A stretch of DNA of 64,000 nucleotides, from NCBI RefSeq assembly GCF_014333615.1, contig NZ_JACSCY010000002.1, forward strand, positions 62,001-126,000. Reading direction: 5' to 3'. Positions within the stretch are counted from its first letter, which is position 1. Every line of letters starts with the position of its first letter. This document shows, in pieces, positions 1 through 8,843 of the stretch. The position numbers and the translations under genes were made by a program. Under the pieces are notes generated by a model that was given only the letters and a program-made list of their open reading frames with translations, was not told where the DNA came from and searched no databases. This stretch comes from Hymenobacter citatus. Its GTDB lineage: Bacteria; Bacteroidota; Bacteroidia; Cytophagales; Hymenobacteraceae.

Positions 1-1
1 C

Positions 2-598
2 ACGCTGGCGCAGTTCCAGCAGGCGCTGGATGCCTACCAGGGCATTGATGCGGCGCGGCTGCGGCAGCACCTCATCCACTTCCTGAGCGAAGTAGCGCCG
101 GTAGCCGAGGAAGCCGGCGTGCGCCTCGTTATTCACCCCGACGATCCGCCCTACGCCATCCTGGGCCTGCCGCGGGTGGTGAGCACCGCCGCCGACGTGG
201 CCGCGCTGTTTGCCGCCGTACCCTCGCCCAGCAACGGGCTGTGCTTCTGCACCGGCTCGTTCGGCGTCATCCCCGAAAACGACCTGCCCGCCATGGTGCG
301 CCAGTTCGCCGACCGCATCCACTTCATCCACCTGCGCAGCACCCGCCGCAACGCCGCCGGCGACTTCTACGAGGACAACCACCTGGAAGGCGACGTGGAT
401 ATGTACCGGGTGATGAAGGAGTTGGTAGAAGTAATGCAGCAGCGCGAAGTTGCCCTACCCATGCGTCCCGACCACGGCCATCAGATGCTCGACGACCTCA
501 CCAAAAAGACCAATCCCGGCTACTCCGCCATCGGCCGCCTACGCGGCCTGGCCGAGCTACGCGGGTTGGAATTGGGGATACAGCGGGGGAGGGTTTAA
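2..598 (+). CDS. uxuA: Mannonate dehydratase, C-terminal part (partial)
   Basis: UxuA dehydrates D-mannonate to 2-keto-3-deoxygluconate in hexuronate catabolism in the cytoplasm. The frame is open from base 2, so the start lies before the window and only about the last 198 residues are seen. UxuA-type motifs are present in order: IHPDDPP, then CTGSFG, then HFIHLRS, then MRPDHGHQ near the C terminus, which carry metal and substrate ligands in this TIM-barrel family. The C terminus looks intact, ending shortly after the conserved [14 protein letters not shown] stretch. The next gene is on the other strand beyond a repeat-filled gap, so this is the end of its transcription unit. Confidence 0.95.
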   Translation, partial: TLAQFQQALDAYQGIDAARLRQHLIHFLSEVAPVAEEAGVRLVIHPDDPPYAILGLPRVVSTAADVAALFAAVPSPSNGLCFCTGSFGVIPENDLPAMVRQFADRIHFIHLRSTRRNAAGDFYEDNHLEGDVDMYRVMKELVEVMQQREVALPMRPDHGHQMLDDLTKKTNPGYSAIGRLRGLAELRGLELGIQRGRV

Positions 599-637
599 GG
601 GTAGGGCGTGAGGGTATGGGGGGAGGAGGGTAGGAAG

Positions 638-880
638 TGTGTCATCCTGAGCATTCCGCGCATCAAGCGGCGACGAAGGACCTTCTCACAGTTGAACGAG
701 TCGTTGGTACGTCTGTCGTTCTTGCCGCACTCGCTCGGCTATGCCGAGTGAGTACTATGCCCAAGCAGCTTTGCTGCGCGCGTTTGCTTCACGTTGGCAC
801 GGCCCTCGGCAAGCGGCACGAACGGATTCGGGGCATAGCCCCTCAAGCGTAAGCCTCACTCGGCATAGCCGAGCGAGTGC
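638..880. repeat. Composite hairpin repeats in the gap after uxuA
   Basis: The left part is one arm of the GTCATCCTGAGC / GAAGGACCTT repeat family, without its partner arm. It is followed by an inverted pair, CACTCGCTCGGCTATGCCGA near 726 and its complement ending near 879, enclosing about 100 bases. No coding signal is seen. Confidence 0.7.
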
Positions 881-941
881 GGCGGCGGAGGTAGAGGGTA
901 GGGGGTGAGAGGGTGTGGGGGTAGCAGACAATAAGATGTCT

Positions 942-1042
942 GTCATCCTGAGCGCAGCGAAGGACCTTATCACGTCAGAACGAGTCGTTGTTACACTTGT
1001 CGTTCTAGCGTGAGAAGGTCCTTCGCTGCACTCAGGATAACA
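942..1042. repeat. GTCATCCTGAGC-type long hairpin repeat
   Basis: Imperfect inverted repeat of about 100 bases: the left arm begins TGTCATCCTGAGCGCAGCGA and continues AAGGACCTT, the right arm has GAGAAGGTCCTTCGCTGCA then CTCAGGATAACA. The centre holds ACGAGTCGTTGTTAC and TTGTCGTT. Related copies lie at 22585-22685 and 42925-43035. It sits between two convergent genes. Confidence 0.85.
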
Positions 1043-1078
1043 CACTTCCTACCCTTACACTCTCTTGTCCTCCTATCC

Positions 1079-1909
1079 TTATTCCTCTCCCGCCAACCGC
1101 GTTTCCAGCGGCGCGAGCGTCACCAATCCTTGCTTGTATAGGCTGCCCAGCGCCTTTTTGAACACCTTTTTGCTCATGCCCAGGCGGCGGTAGATGTCGT
1201 CTGGTTCGCTTTTGTCGCCGAGGGGGAGGGAGCCGGTTTTGCGCAGGGCGGCCAGCAGGTCGTCGGCGGCGGCCAGGGCTTCGTCGTAGCCGGGGCGCTG
1301 GATGGTGAGGTCGAGCTTGCCGTCGGGGCGCACCTGGCGCACGTAGCCGGTGTGCACGTCGCCGAGGCGCAGGGGCTTGAACACCTCATTGTGGTAGAGC
1401 AGGCCCTGGTGGGTGCCGTCGACAATGGCTTTGTAGCCCAGGTCGGTTTCGTCAGCAATGAGCAGCTCGGCGGTGTCGCCGGCTTTGCCGGGGTAGGGCT
1501 GGTCGCTGAGGAACCACTCCCACTTGGCCGAGGCCACAATGCGGTCGGTGGTTTCATCGAGGTAGACGAACACGGTGGCCCTATCCCCTGGGCGCAGGGT
1601 GCGGCGCAGGTTGCTGTGCGGAATCAGCAGGTCTTTCTCCAGGCCCCAGTTCAGGAAAGCGCCTACCCCTGATACGTCGCGCACGGTGAGGGTAGCGAAC
1701 TGGCCCACCAGCGCGTAGGGCTCTAAATTGGTAGCAATCAGGCGGTCTTCGGAGTCGCGGTACACAAACACGCGCACCGTGTCGCCTACCCTGGTACCAT
1801 CTGGTATGTACTTGGCGGGCAGCAGAATGTCGCCGTCGTCGGAAATCAGGTACATGCCGAAATCCACCTCGCGGGCTACCTCCAAATCGTTGTAATCACC
1901 TAAAAGCAT
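1079..1909 (-). CDS. cvfB: CvfB/YitL-like S1-domain RNA-binding protein
   Basis: 276 residues. The layout fits the CvfB family: successive S1/OB-type beta-barrel modules over roughly residues 1-215 (for example VGDTVRVFVYRDSEDRL, GVGAFLNWGLEKDLLIP and LGYKAIVDGTHQGLLYHNE) and a C-terminal winged-helix segment (DDIYRRLGMSKKVFKKALGS). Family members bind RNA and affect virulence-factor expression in firmicutes; the role in Bacteroidota is not established. The start is an ATG giving MLLGDYNDLEV, directly at the first barrel. It stands alone and converges with the uxuA unit. Confidence 0.88.
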   Translation of the reverse strand: MLLGDYNDLEVAREVDFGMYLISDDGDILLPAKYIPDGTRVGDTVRVFVYRDSEDRLIATNLEPYALVGQFATLTVRDVSGVGAFLNWGLEKDLLIPHSNLRRTLRPGDRATVFVYLDETTDRIVASAKWEWFLSDQPYPGKAGDTAELLIADETDLGYKAIVDGTHQGLLYHNEVFKPLRLGDVHTGYVRQVRPDGKLDLTIQRPGYDEALAAADDLLAALRKTGSLPLGDKSEPDDIYRRLGMSKKVFKKALGSLYKQGLVTLAPLETRLAGEE

Positions 1910-2153
1910 GCTTTTTAATTAGAAATTAAGAATTATGAATTAAGAATTAAAAAAGCAGAAAACCTTTTCATTCGGGGTGGTTTGGGGAAGGTGAGGCAAG
2001 CAAACGCATACGGTACTCTCTGCCGTTTTGGGGCGTCGCGGTCGGGATGCAGCCCGCAGACTGGGCCGGCGCCTTACCGCACGGAACCCCGCCATTCCGT
2101 CGGCAAAGGTCAATTCTTAATTTTTAATTCTCAATTTTTAATTCAGATCTACC

Positions 2154-2299
2154 GCGTGCGTCGTGTGCCGGTCCGACGCCGTAGGCGTCCGACCGGTCGT
2201 CGTTGCTGATGCCTGTGCCGTGTGGGTAGACGTCAGCACGAAGCTCGTTCTACGACAACCGGTCGGACGCCTACGGCGTCGGACCGGCACACGACGCGT
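2154..2299. repeat. Long inverted repeat between cvfB and the Omp85 gene
   Basis: Arms of about 45 bases: the left arm has CGTGTGCCGGTCCGACGCC then GTAGGCGTCCGACCGGTCG, the right arm is its near-perfect complement ending GGCACACGACGCG. AT-rich tracts of the AATTCTTAATTTTTAATTC type flank it on both sides. It lies in a gap of about 410 bases with no gene. Confidence 0.85.
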
Positions 2300-2323
2300 A
2301 TGTATCAATTTTCAATTCTCAAC

Positions 2324-4237
2324 CTACTGGTAGGTGGTGATGCTGGGCTGACCGATGCTGAAATCGTTGAAGCCATAATAGGAGCGCGACGACTGGAAAA
2401 TCCGGAACCCGTCGCCGCTGATTTGACCGCGGGGGTAGTAGCCCAAAAAGAACTGAAACGTGCGCAGCACCGTGTATTCGTTGCGGAAGCGCAGGCCTAG
2501 GCCGAATCCGGTGTAGGGCTTATCGGAGAAAGGAATTGCCTGCCCGCCGCCCGAAAGCCAAGCCGCATCGGCAAAGGCCACCGCCGCTACCCGGAAGCCC
2601 AGAAATGAGAGGGGCGTAAATACGTTGGCCTCGTAGTTCAGAATAAAGCGGCTCTGCCCGCGCAGGGTTTGGTTGGAGTTGAAACCCCGCAAACCCCGGT
2701 TGCCATCAATGACCAGCGGCGCCTCGTCGGTCAAGCGGTTGAAACCCAGAGTAGAGCGGTTCCAGAAAAAGTGGCGCCACTGGAAGTTGCCGGTGCGGTA
2801 GAGGGGCGTGAAATACAGCAATTCGGTGTTGAGCTGGCCTTGCTGCCAGCTGTTTTGGGGGCGGAGCAAATAGCTGCTGAACTCGGCATTGAGGTAGAGG
2901 TAGCCCCGCAGCGGACTATAGCCCGCATACGCCGCCCTGATGCCATAGTAGTGGCGGTTCTGCTTGGCGTTCAGCTCGTAGCCCGTCGTGAAGCTGTAGA
3001 TGGAGCCCGTCGGAATGTCCTCCGTTCGGCCAAAACCGAACAGGTATTTGTCTTTATAATAGCGGCGCACGGTGTAGCCCAGCGTGCCATACAGCAAGGT
3101 ATTGGTGCGATACTCGGGGTAGGGCGAGAGGATAACGCGGGTATTGATGGCCCGCGCCGCCACCACCAGGCGGCCGGGGTTGTCGTAGCCCAGGTCGTAG
3201 CTGGGCAGGCGCAGGGAGCGGCCCACCCACACGTCCTGCCGGTAGTAGCGCAACGGATTGTATAGCGTATCGGGGTAGCGGGTGGCGTCTATGTTGTAGT
3301 GGTCGATGTTGAGGGCATAGGCGTAGCGCGTGTTCACGGAGTAGAAGCTCCGGTTCAGGCTAAAGCTCTGCTCTTTGTTGCGGTACTCGTCGCGCACGCG
3401 CACTTGGCCATACAGAAAGTTGCGGAACGGCACCAGGTAGCTACCCTTGTACGACCAACTCTGGGGTTGATTGCGACCATATTGGTAGGAGTTGCGAAAC
3501 TGGTGGCCCATGCCCAGGAAGTTGATGTCGCGCAGGTCGACAACAGCCGCGTCCACATCGCGCAGCTGAAAGCCCCCACTGATGCTGAACACGTCTTTGG
3601 TGATGACCTCAATATCCACGCTATCGGCGGTAGTGGTGGCCTCGTTCACGAACACGCGGGCGTCCAGAATCTCGGCCGTTTGGCGCAGCAAACGTTCCGA
3701 TTCGGCCAGATCCAGCGGGTCTAGCTCCTGGCCCGGCCGAAATAGTAGCACCTGCCGCACCCGCGAGCGGGCCGTTTTAATGTGCAGGCTGTTGCCGGCC
3801 TTCTCCAGAAAGTTGCGCGGCGTGCGGTTTACGTCGTTGATATTGTAGCCAAAGGCATCCAGCGGCGTGATGTTGATGTGGCGCACGATCTTGAAGTTGT
3901 GCTTGGCAAATTGCCGGTCTACCAACTGAGCATCCAGGCCGGCCCGGTCCTCGCGGGGCGGCGTGAAGCGGAACAGCATGGCCGCCGCCTTGCCGGCAAT
4001 GGTTTTGCGCTTGGTGTACGCCTTCAGGCCATTGAGTAGGCGCTCCTCATCGAAGCCCCGCCGCAGCGAGTCGGGCTGTGCTATTTCAGTGGTGTCGGGG
4101 GCCAGCACCCGCACCGGCTGCTGCGCTTGTGCGGGTAGTGCCCACAACAGCCAGCACCCCGCTACCAGCGCAAAGCGCCAGAGTAGTGACAAGCGAAAGA
4201 AGGCAACACAGAAACGCATAGGAAGAAAGGCAGCCAA
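2324..4237 (-). CDS. Omp85-superfamily outer-membrane protein
   Basis: 637 residues. An N-terminal hydrophobic signal peptide ends near residue 39 (WLLWALPAQAQQ). Residues roughly 120-215 look like a single POTRA-type region (VRQVLLFRPGQELDP, then SVDIEVITKDVFSISGG). The rest is a predicted beta barrel rich in aromatic, alternating strands. The motif NRGLRGF near residue 512 matches the conserved barrel-lumen (V/I)RG(F/Y) element of Omp85 proteins such as BamA and TamA. The C terminus (QPSITTYQ) lacks the usual terminal Phe. The likely role is outer-membrane protein or lipid assembly; the substrate is unknown. An in-frame ATG at residue 7 is an alternative start. Confidence 0.82.
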   Translation of the reverse strand: MAAFLPMRFCVAFFRLSLLWRFALVAGCWLLWALPAQAQQPVRVLAPDTTEIAQPDSLRRGFDEERLLNGLKAYTKRKTIAGKAAAMLFRFTPPREDRAGLDAQLVDRQFAKHNFKIVRHINITPLDAFGYNINDVNRTPRNFLEKAGNSLHIKTARSRVRQVLLFRPGQELDPLDLAESERLLRQTAEILDARVFVNEATTTADSVDIEVITKDVFSISGGFQLRDVDAAVVDLRDINFLGMGHQFRNSYQYGRNQPQSWSYKGSYLVPFRNFLYGQVRVRDEYRNKEQSFSLNRSFYSVNTRYAYALNIDHYNIDATRYPDTLYNPLRYYRQDVWVGRSLRLPSYDLGYDNPGRLVVAARAINTRVILSPYPEYRTNTLLYGTLGYTVRRYYKDKYLFGFGRTEDIPTGSIYSFTTGYELNAKQNRHYYGIRAAYAGYSPLRGYLYLNAEFSSYLLRPQNSWQQGQLNTELLYFTPLYRTGNFQWRHFFWNRSTLGFNRLTDEAPLVIDGNRGLRGFNSNQTLRGQSRFILNYEANVFTPLSFLGFRVAAVAFADAAWLSGGGQAIPFSDKPYTGFGLGLRFRNEYTVLRTFQFFLGYYPRGQISGDGFRIFQSSRSYYGFNDFSIGQPSITTYQ

Positions 4238-4361
4238 TCAGCAACGGGCAAGTTACGAGGATTGTGTGCGGTGTGAAATAGCAGCGCGGCCGCGTAACGG
4301 CGGCAAGCGGCCGCAAATTGCGCGTTGCCGGCAATGGCTCATCCACTTTTTATAGTCAGAC

Positions 4362-4458
4362 TGTCATGCTGAGCGGAGTCAAAGCATCTCGCGTGCTGAT
4401 GATAGGTGGTAATTCGAACGTGAGCACGCGAGATGCTTCGACTCCGCTCAGCATGACG
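4362..4458. repeat. GTCATGCTGAGC-type long hairpin repeat
   Basis: Inverted repeat: left arm GTCATGCTGAGCGGAGTC then AAAGCATCTCGCGTGCTGAT; right arm GCACGCGAGATGCTTCG then ACTCCGCTCAGCATGAC. A lone right arm of the related CTCGGAATGACG type follows at about 4469-4503. The same family occurs at 9721, 13316 and 21500. Confidence 0.88.
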
Positions 4459-4622
4459 GTCAACGATGCACGCGAGATTCCTCGGCAAGCTCGGAATGAC
4501 GGGCTATATAGTAGAAAATAGAAGCTCATGTTACGAAACTATTTCTAAAAAAATTAGCTTAGCTATTATCTGGTTTATTGCGAATCAATCAATACTTTTA
4601 GGCCCGAAAGGCAGACTTTTAC

Positions 4623-5888
4623 ATGAACGAGCGAATCCAGGAAAAACTAAGCATCTTGGCAGATGCGGCGAAGTACGATGTATCGTGCTCCAGCAGCGGC
4701 GGCAAGCGCAAAAATGTGGACAAAGGCCTGGGCAACGCCGAGGGCATGGGCATCTGCCACTCCTTCACGGAGGACGGCCGCTGCGTGTCGCTGCTCAAGA
4801 TTCTGCTCACTAACCACTGCATTTTCGACTGCGCCTACTGCGTGTCGCGCAAGAGCAACGACGTGAAACGCGCCGCCTTCACGGTGGACGAGGTGGTGGA
4901 TCTGACCATGAACTTCTACCGTCGTAACTACATCGAAGGGCTGTTCCTGAGTTCCGGCATTTTCTCCTCACCCGATTATACCATGGAGCGCCTGGTACGC
5001 ATCATCAAAAAGCTGCGCACCGAGCACAAGTTCAACGGCTACATTCACGTGAAAGCCATTCCGGGCGCTTCGGAGGAGCTGATTCAGGAGGCTGGCCTGT
5101 ACGCCGACCGCCTCAGCGTAAACATCGAGCTGCCCTCGGAGATGAGCTTGCAGAACCTGGCGCCGGAGAAAAACTACCAGGAAATCCTGACGCCGATGGC
5201 CCAGATTCGGGACGGCATCGTGCAGAATAAGGAGGAAAAGGCGCTGTTCAAGAAAGTGCCGCAGTTTGCCACGGCCGGCCAGAGCACCCAGCTCATTGTG
5301 GGCGCTTCGGCCGAAAACGACCGCCAGATCATTCAGCTCACCGACTCGCTCTACAAGGGCTACGGGCTGAAGCGCGTGTACTACTCCGGCTACATTCCCA
5401 TCACCGACGACGCCCGCCTACCCCAGCTCACGCAGCCGCCCGTGATTCGGGAGCACCGCCTCTACCAAACCGACTGGCTGATGCGCTTCTACGGCTTTCA
5501 GGCCGACGAAATCTTGGACCCCGAGCATCCCTACCTCGACCTCGAAATAGACCCCAAGCTGGCCTGGGCGCTGCGCAACCGCCACATGTTCCCGGTAGAC
5601 GTGAACACGGCGGACTACCAGCTGATTCTGCGCGTGCCCGGCATCGGGGCCAAGTCGGCCAAGCGCATTGTGGCGGCGCGGCGCTTCACCTCCCTCTCCC
5701 TCGACAACCTGCACAAGTTTGGGGTAGTCCTGAAGCGGGCCAAGTACTTCATCACCTGCAAAGGCATGGCTCTGGAAAAGCGCGAGTACGACGAGCAAAG
5801 CATCCGCCGGCAAATCCTGTTTGGCAGCGGCTCCGTGCGCTCCGCCCTCGTCACCCAGCAGCTCGACCTGTTCGCGCAGGCTGGTTGA
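4623..5888 (+). CDS. Radical SAM protein, putative DNA modification/repair (TIGR03916-like)
   Basis: 421 residues. The radical-SAM cysteines lie in NHCIFDCAYC at residues 66, 70 and 73, holding a 4Fe-4S cluster. A helix-hairpin-helix near residue 338 (VPGIGAKSAKRIVAARRF) suggests DNA binding. The N-terminal YDVSCSSSGGKRK is typical of the family that pairs with a uracil-DNA-glycosylase-like partner. That partner type (DUF4130) is found at 7768, on the same strand but separated by an alpha/beta hydrolase and a response regulator. The biochemical reaction is not known. The ATG gives MNERIQEKLSILADAAKYDV, in keeping with the family's N terminus. Confidence 0.88.
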   Translation: MNERIQEKLSILADAAKYDVSCSSSGGKRKNVDKGLGNAEGMGICHSFTEDGRCVSLLKILLTNHCIFDCAYCVSRKSNDVKRAAFTVDEVVDLTMNFYRRNYIEGLFLSSGIFSSPDYTMERLVRIIKKLRTEHKFNGYIHVKAIPGASEELIQEAGLYADRLSVNIELPSEMSLQNLAPEKNYQEILTPMAQIRDGIVQNKEEKALFKKVPQFATAGQSTQLIVGASAENDRQIIQLTDSLYKGYGLKRVYYSGYIPITDDARLPQLTQPPVIREHRLYQTDWLMRFYGFQADEILDPEHPYLDLEIDPKLAWALRNRHMFPVDVNTADYQLILRVPGIGAKSAKRIVAARRFTSLSLDNLHKFGVVLKRAKYFITCKGMALEKREYDEQSIRRQILFGSGSVRSALVTQQLDLFAQAG

Positions 5889-6040
5889 TGTGCTGATTTT
5901 TGATGTGGTGATGAGGTGATTGACTCGTTGATTATCAGTTTATTAATTGATTAGATAACGCGCAACAACACATCAGACATCAACTATCAGCACATTAAGA
6001 ATCAACACATTAGCTCATCCATCACCAGCACATCAACAAC

Positions 6041-6214
6041 ATGACCGTGTCACACCGTGCCAAAGTCCGACAGATGAAAGTAGCGCGCATGGCGTGCTGT
6101 TGTAAGTTGAGCGAGTTGCTGCCGCTGGTGCGCCAGCTGCACGAGCAAAGCCGGGCGGCGTATTTGGCTAATCAGCCGCAGACCGGAGGCCAGGAGCGCC
6201 CGGAGGCTGCGTAG
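6041..6214 (+). CDS. Possible small protein, 57 residues, unknown
   Basis: An ATG opens a 57-residue frame beginning MTVSHRAKVRQMKVARMA and ending QERPEAA. It has three adjacent cysteines (ACCCKL) and a Leu/Arg-rich helical stretch (LSELLPLVRQLHEQSRAAY). It lies 46 bases before the next gene on the same strand. No family is recognised. Codon use resembles the neighbours, but the size gives little statistical support, so it may be chance. Confidence 0.3.
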   Translation: MTVSHRAKVRQMKVARMACCCKLSELLPLVRQLHEQSRAAYLANQPQTGGQERPEAA

Positions 6215-6259
6215 GGTAGGGGCGTGCAACCTACGGCGGCCGTTGCGGTATAGGGCCGT

Positions 6260-7120
6260 ATGACCTACTTGCTGGAACACTATACCGTGCCCACCAACGG
6301 GCAGCAATTGCACGTGGTGCAGTGCGGCCCATCGGAAGGGCCACTGGTTGTGCTGCTGCACGGCTTTCCCGATTTCTGGTACGGCTGGCAGCAACAACTA
6401 CAAGCGCTGGCCGAGGCGAGCTACCGCGTGTGGGCGCCCGACCAGCGCGGCTACAACCGCAGCAGCAAGCCGCCCCGCCTCCGCGACTACCGCATCGAGG
6501 AGCTGGCCGCCGACGTGCTGGGTCTGCTACAGGCGGCGGGTAAGGACAAGGCCACCATCGTGGGCCACGACTGGGGCGCGGCCGTGACGTGGTGGCTGGC
6601 TACCCATCATCCTACGCACGTAGAGCGGGCCGCCGTGTTGAATGTGCCGCATCCGGCCGTGCTGGCGCGGGCACTGCGCCGCAACGGCCGCCAGCGCCGC
6701 AAAAGCTGGTATGTGTTCTTTTTTCAGCTGCCCCGGCTGCCCGAGTGGTGGCTGCGCTGGCGGCACTACAAAGCGTTGCGCCGGGCGCTGCAAGGCACCA
6801 GCCGGCCGGGTACTTTTTCGGAGGCTGATATGGCGGCGTACCGCATGGCCTGGGCGCAGCCCGGTGCCCTGCGCGGTATGGTGAACTGGTACCGGGCCGT
6901 GCGCTACCAGCGACGCGCTCCCACTACCCCAATTACGGTGCCGGTACGCATCATCTGGGGCAGTAAAGACGCTTTTCTGCTACCCGAGCTGGCTCAGCAA
7001 AGTCTGGCGTATTGCAAGCAAGGAGAGCTGTTTTACTTGCCCGAAGCCAGCCATTGGGTGCAGCACGAAGAGCCCGCGCGGGTAAATCAGCTGCTGCTGG
7101 AGTTTTTGGGGCAGCCGTGA
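6260..7120 (+). CDS. Alpha/beta hydrolase, epoxide-hydrolase-like
   Basis: 286 residues, cytoplasmic (no signal peptide). Motifs of the epoxide hydrolase / haloalkane dehalogenase branch: HGFPDFWYGW (oxyanion HGxP), DQRGYNRSSKP, and GHDWGA near residue 103 with Asp as the likely nucleophile. The acid is probably in IIWGSKDAFL, and the base His in ASHWVQHEEP near residue 263. Substrate unknown. The start ATG gives MTYLLEHYTVPTNGQQLHVV, the usual first strand. Confidence 0.9.
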   Translation: MTYLLEHYTVPTNGQQLHVVQCGPSEGPLVVLLHGFPDFWYGWQQQLQALAEASYRVWAPDQRGYNRSSKPPRLRDYRIEELAADVLGLLQAAGKDKATIVGHDWGAAVTWWLATHHPTHVERAAVLNVPHPAVLARALRRNGRQRRKSWYVFFFQLPRLPEWWLRWRHYKALRRALQGTSRPGTFSEADMAAYRMAWAQPGALRGMVNWYRAVRYQRRAPTTPITVPVRIIWGSKDAFLLPELAQQSLAYCKQGELFYLPEASHWVQHEEPARVNQLLLEFLGQP

Positions 7121-7131
7121 GCCGCGTGCGG

Positions 7132-7572
7132 TTAGGCGTGGCGGGTGTCGCCAGGTAGGCTGTAGTGGAAGTGCGTTTGCAGCACTGTATCGATTTTCTC
7201 GCGGGTAAGCGGCTTGCTCAGAAAATCGGCCACGTGCAGCTGTTGGGCGCGTGCCACCTCATGCGGTTGTAGCGAGTTGGTGAGCATCACAATTACGAGG
7301 GCCTGTTGCTGCGCCGGCGGAAGCTGCTGATACGCTTGCAAAAACTCGAAGCCATTCATCACCGGCATATTCATGTCGAGAAGCACCAGGGCAGGGTAGG
7401 CTTCGTGCGTTTCGTGCGCTTCGTGCTGCTGGTGCAGGAGCGTGAAAGCCTCCCGGCCGTTTTGGGCTACCAGCAGTTGGTCGGCTACTGCCAGACTCTC
7501 CAACAGGCGCTGATTTAGGAAGTTGTTCACCGGGTCGTCGTCGACCAACAGAATACACGGTAGTTTTTCCAC
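7132..7572 (-). CDS. Single-domain response regulator
   Basis: 146 residues, a lone receiver domain with no output domain. Acidic pocket residues are in LLVDDDPVN (11-13), the phospho-acceptor is Asp66 in VLLDMNMPVMNG, the conserved Thr is in VIVMLTNS, and Lys120 is in DFLSKPL. Between helix 2 and strand 3 there is a short repeated insertion, HEAHETHEAY, encoded by a small tandem repeat (CTTCGTGCG units). It converges with the hydrolase gene. No kinase is adjacent, so its partner is unknown. Confidence 0.92.
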   Translation of the reverse strand: MEKLPCILLVDDDPVNNFLNQRLLESLAVADQLLVAQNGREAFTLLHQQHEAHETHEAYPALVLLDMNMPVMNGFEFLQAYQQLPPAQQQALVIVMLTNSLQPHEVARAQQLHVADFLSKPLTREKIDTVLQTHFHYSLPGDTRHA

Positions 7573-7767
7573 AAATACAAAAGTAGCGTGTCGGGAGAAA
7601 ATCTTTTAGATGAGCTGAATAGGGAGGAATACCAATCAGCTACGTAGAATACAAAATAAAGCTGACATACAGCGCCCAGTAGGTGGGTAATACGCTTTAA
7701 GTCATTAGAAGTCAAGTGGCTGAAAAAACCAGTCAGAACACGCAAAACAGCATTTTACGGTATTGTT

Positions 7768-8613
7768 ATGATTGCAAATCAGCAGGCAAAAGGACTGGAT
7801 TACGTCTACGATGGGTCGTTTGATGGCCTGCTGACGGTAGTGCTGGAGATGTACGAGCGCAAAGCGGTGCCCAACAGTGTGCAGGCTGCCGGGAGTGTGC
7901 AGGGCGGTCTGTTCACGGCGGCCATTTCCATCGATACCAGTGAGGAAAAGGCCACGCGGGTATGGCAGGGCCTATTGAAATACATGAACGAAGACGCCCG
8001 CCGCCGGCTCTACCACACGTTTCTGTCGGAAAGGCCCGACCGGGAGCTGCTCATCTGCCGCTTTGTGCAGCAGGCTGTGGCGGCGCGGGGTAGGGTAGAC
8101 GTATCCGAGAATCTGGCCGACGACACGGTGCGCCTCATTGCCCACATTAGCCAGCAGTTGGGTAGGGAAAAGCACCGCATGGAGGCCTTCGTGCGCTTCG
8201 AGAAAACCCAGGACGAGCTGTTTCACGCCACCATCGAGCCGGATTTCGACGTGCTGCCGCTCATCGCGCCCCACTTCACCAAGCGCTACGCCGACCAGCG
8301 CTGGCTGATCTTCGACCGGCGCCGCGGCTACGGCCTCTACTACGACCTGCACCGCACCGACATTGTGCAGTTTGAAGCGCCTACCCCCCAGCGCCGCACC
8401 GACGTGTCGGCCACGGTGCTCGACGAGCGGGAACCGCTGTTTCGGCTGCTTTGGCAAACCTATTTCGACCACGCCAACATCCCCGAGCGCCGCAACCTGA
8501 AGCTGCACCGCCGCCACGTGCCGCTACGCTATTGGCGCTACCTCAGCGAAAAGCAGCCCCGCGAAACCCGCTTCACGCCTATCGACAACAAGCGCCCCGT
8601 CCAGAAACCGTAG
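7768..8613 (+). CDS. DUF4130 / TIGR03915-like putative DNA repair protein
   Basis: 281 residues. The opening YVYDGSFDGLLTVVLEMYER and the central block RMEAFVRFEKTQDELFHATI, followed by EPDFDVLPLIAPHF and FDRRRGYGLYYD, match the SAM-linked, uracil-DNA-glycosylase-like family that co-occurs with the radical SAM protein at 4623. The pair is thought to repair or modify a DNA base; the lesion is unknown. In many genomes the two genes are adjacent, but here about 1.9 kb separates them. The ATG start gives MIANQQAKGLDYVYDGS; no in-frame alternative is better. Confidence 0.88.
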   Translation: MIANQQAKGLDYVYDGSFDGLLTVVLEMYERKAVPNSVQAAGSVQGGLFTAAISIDTSEEKATRVWQGLLKYMNEDARRRLYHTFLSERPDRELLICRFVQQAVAARGRVDVSENLADDTVRLIAHISQQLGREKHRMEAFVRFEKTQDELFHATIEPDFDVLPLIAPHFTKRYADQRWLIFDRRRGYGLYYDLHRTDIVQFEAPTPQRRTDVSATVLDEREPLFRLLWQTYFDHANIPERRNLKLHRRHVPLRYWRYLSEKQPRETRFTPIDNKRPVQKP

Positions 8614-8629
8614 TTCGCTATTCAGAACG

Positions 8630-8763
8630 ATGGCGTGGGGCTGTGCCCCGTGTCTACTATTCGCAGGCCTCTGGCCTGCATTCGCCCGAACAATGCCAGC
8701 GGCGCGTACCACCGCAGGCCAGAGGCCTGCAAATAGTAGACACGGGGCACAGCCCCGCGCCAT
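8630..8763. repeat. Inverted repeat before rfbD
   Basis: Arms of about 48 bases, left ATGGCGTGGGGCTGTGCCCC then GTGTCTACTATTCGCAGGCC; the right arm is its complement ending GGCACAGCCCCGCGCCAT. The arms contain the smaller palindrome GCAGGCCTCTGGCCTGC. It fills the gap between the DUF4130 gene and rfbD. Confidence 0.88.
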
Positions 8764-8843
8764 TAATGTTGCCTCAAATGCTCTAATTTGCGGGCCATTC
8801 CGCCGCTGGTGGCGAGAGAACTTACGCAGCGCTATTGATTTTT

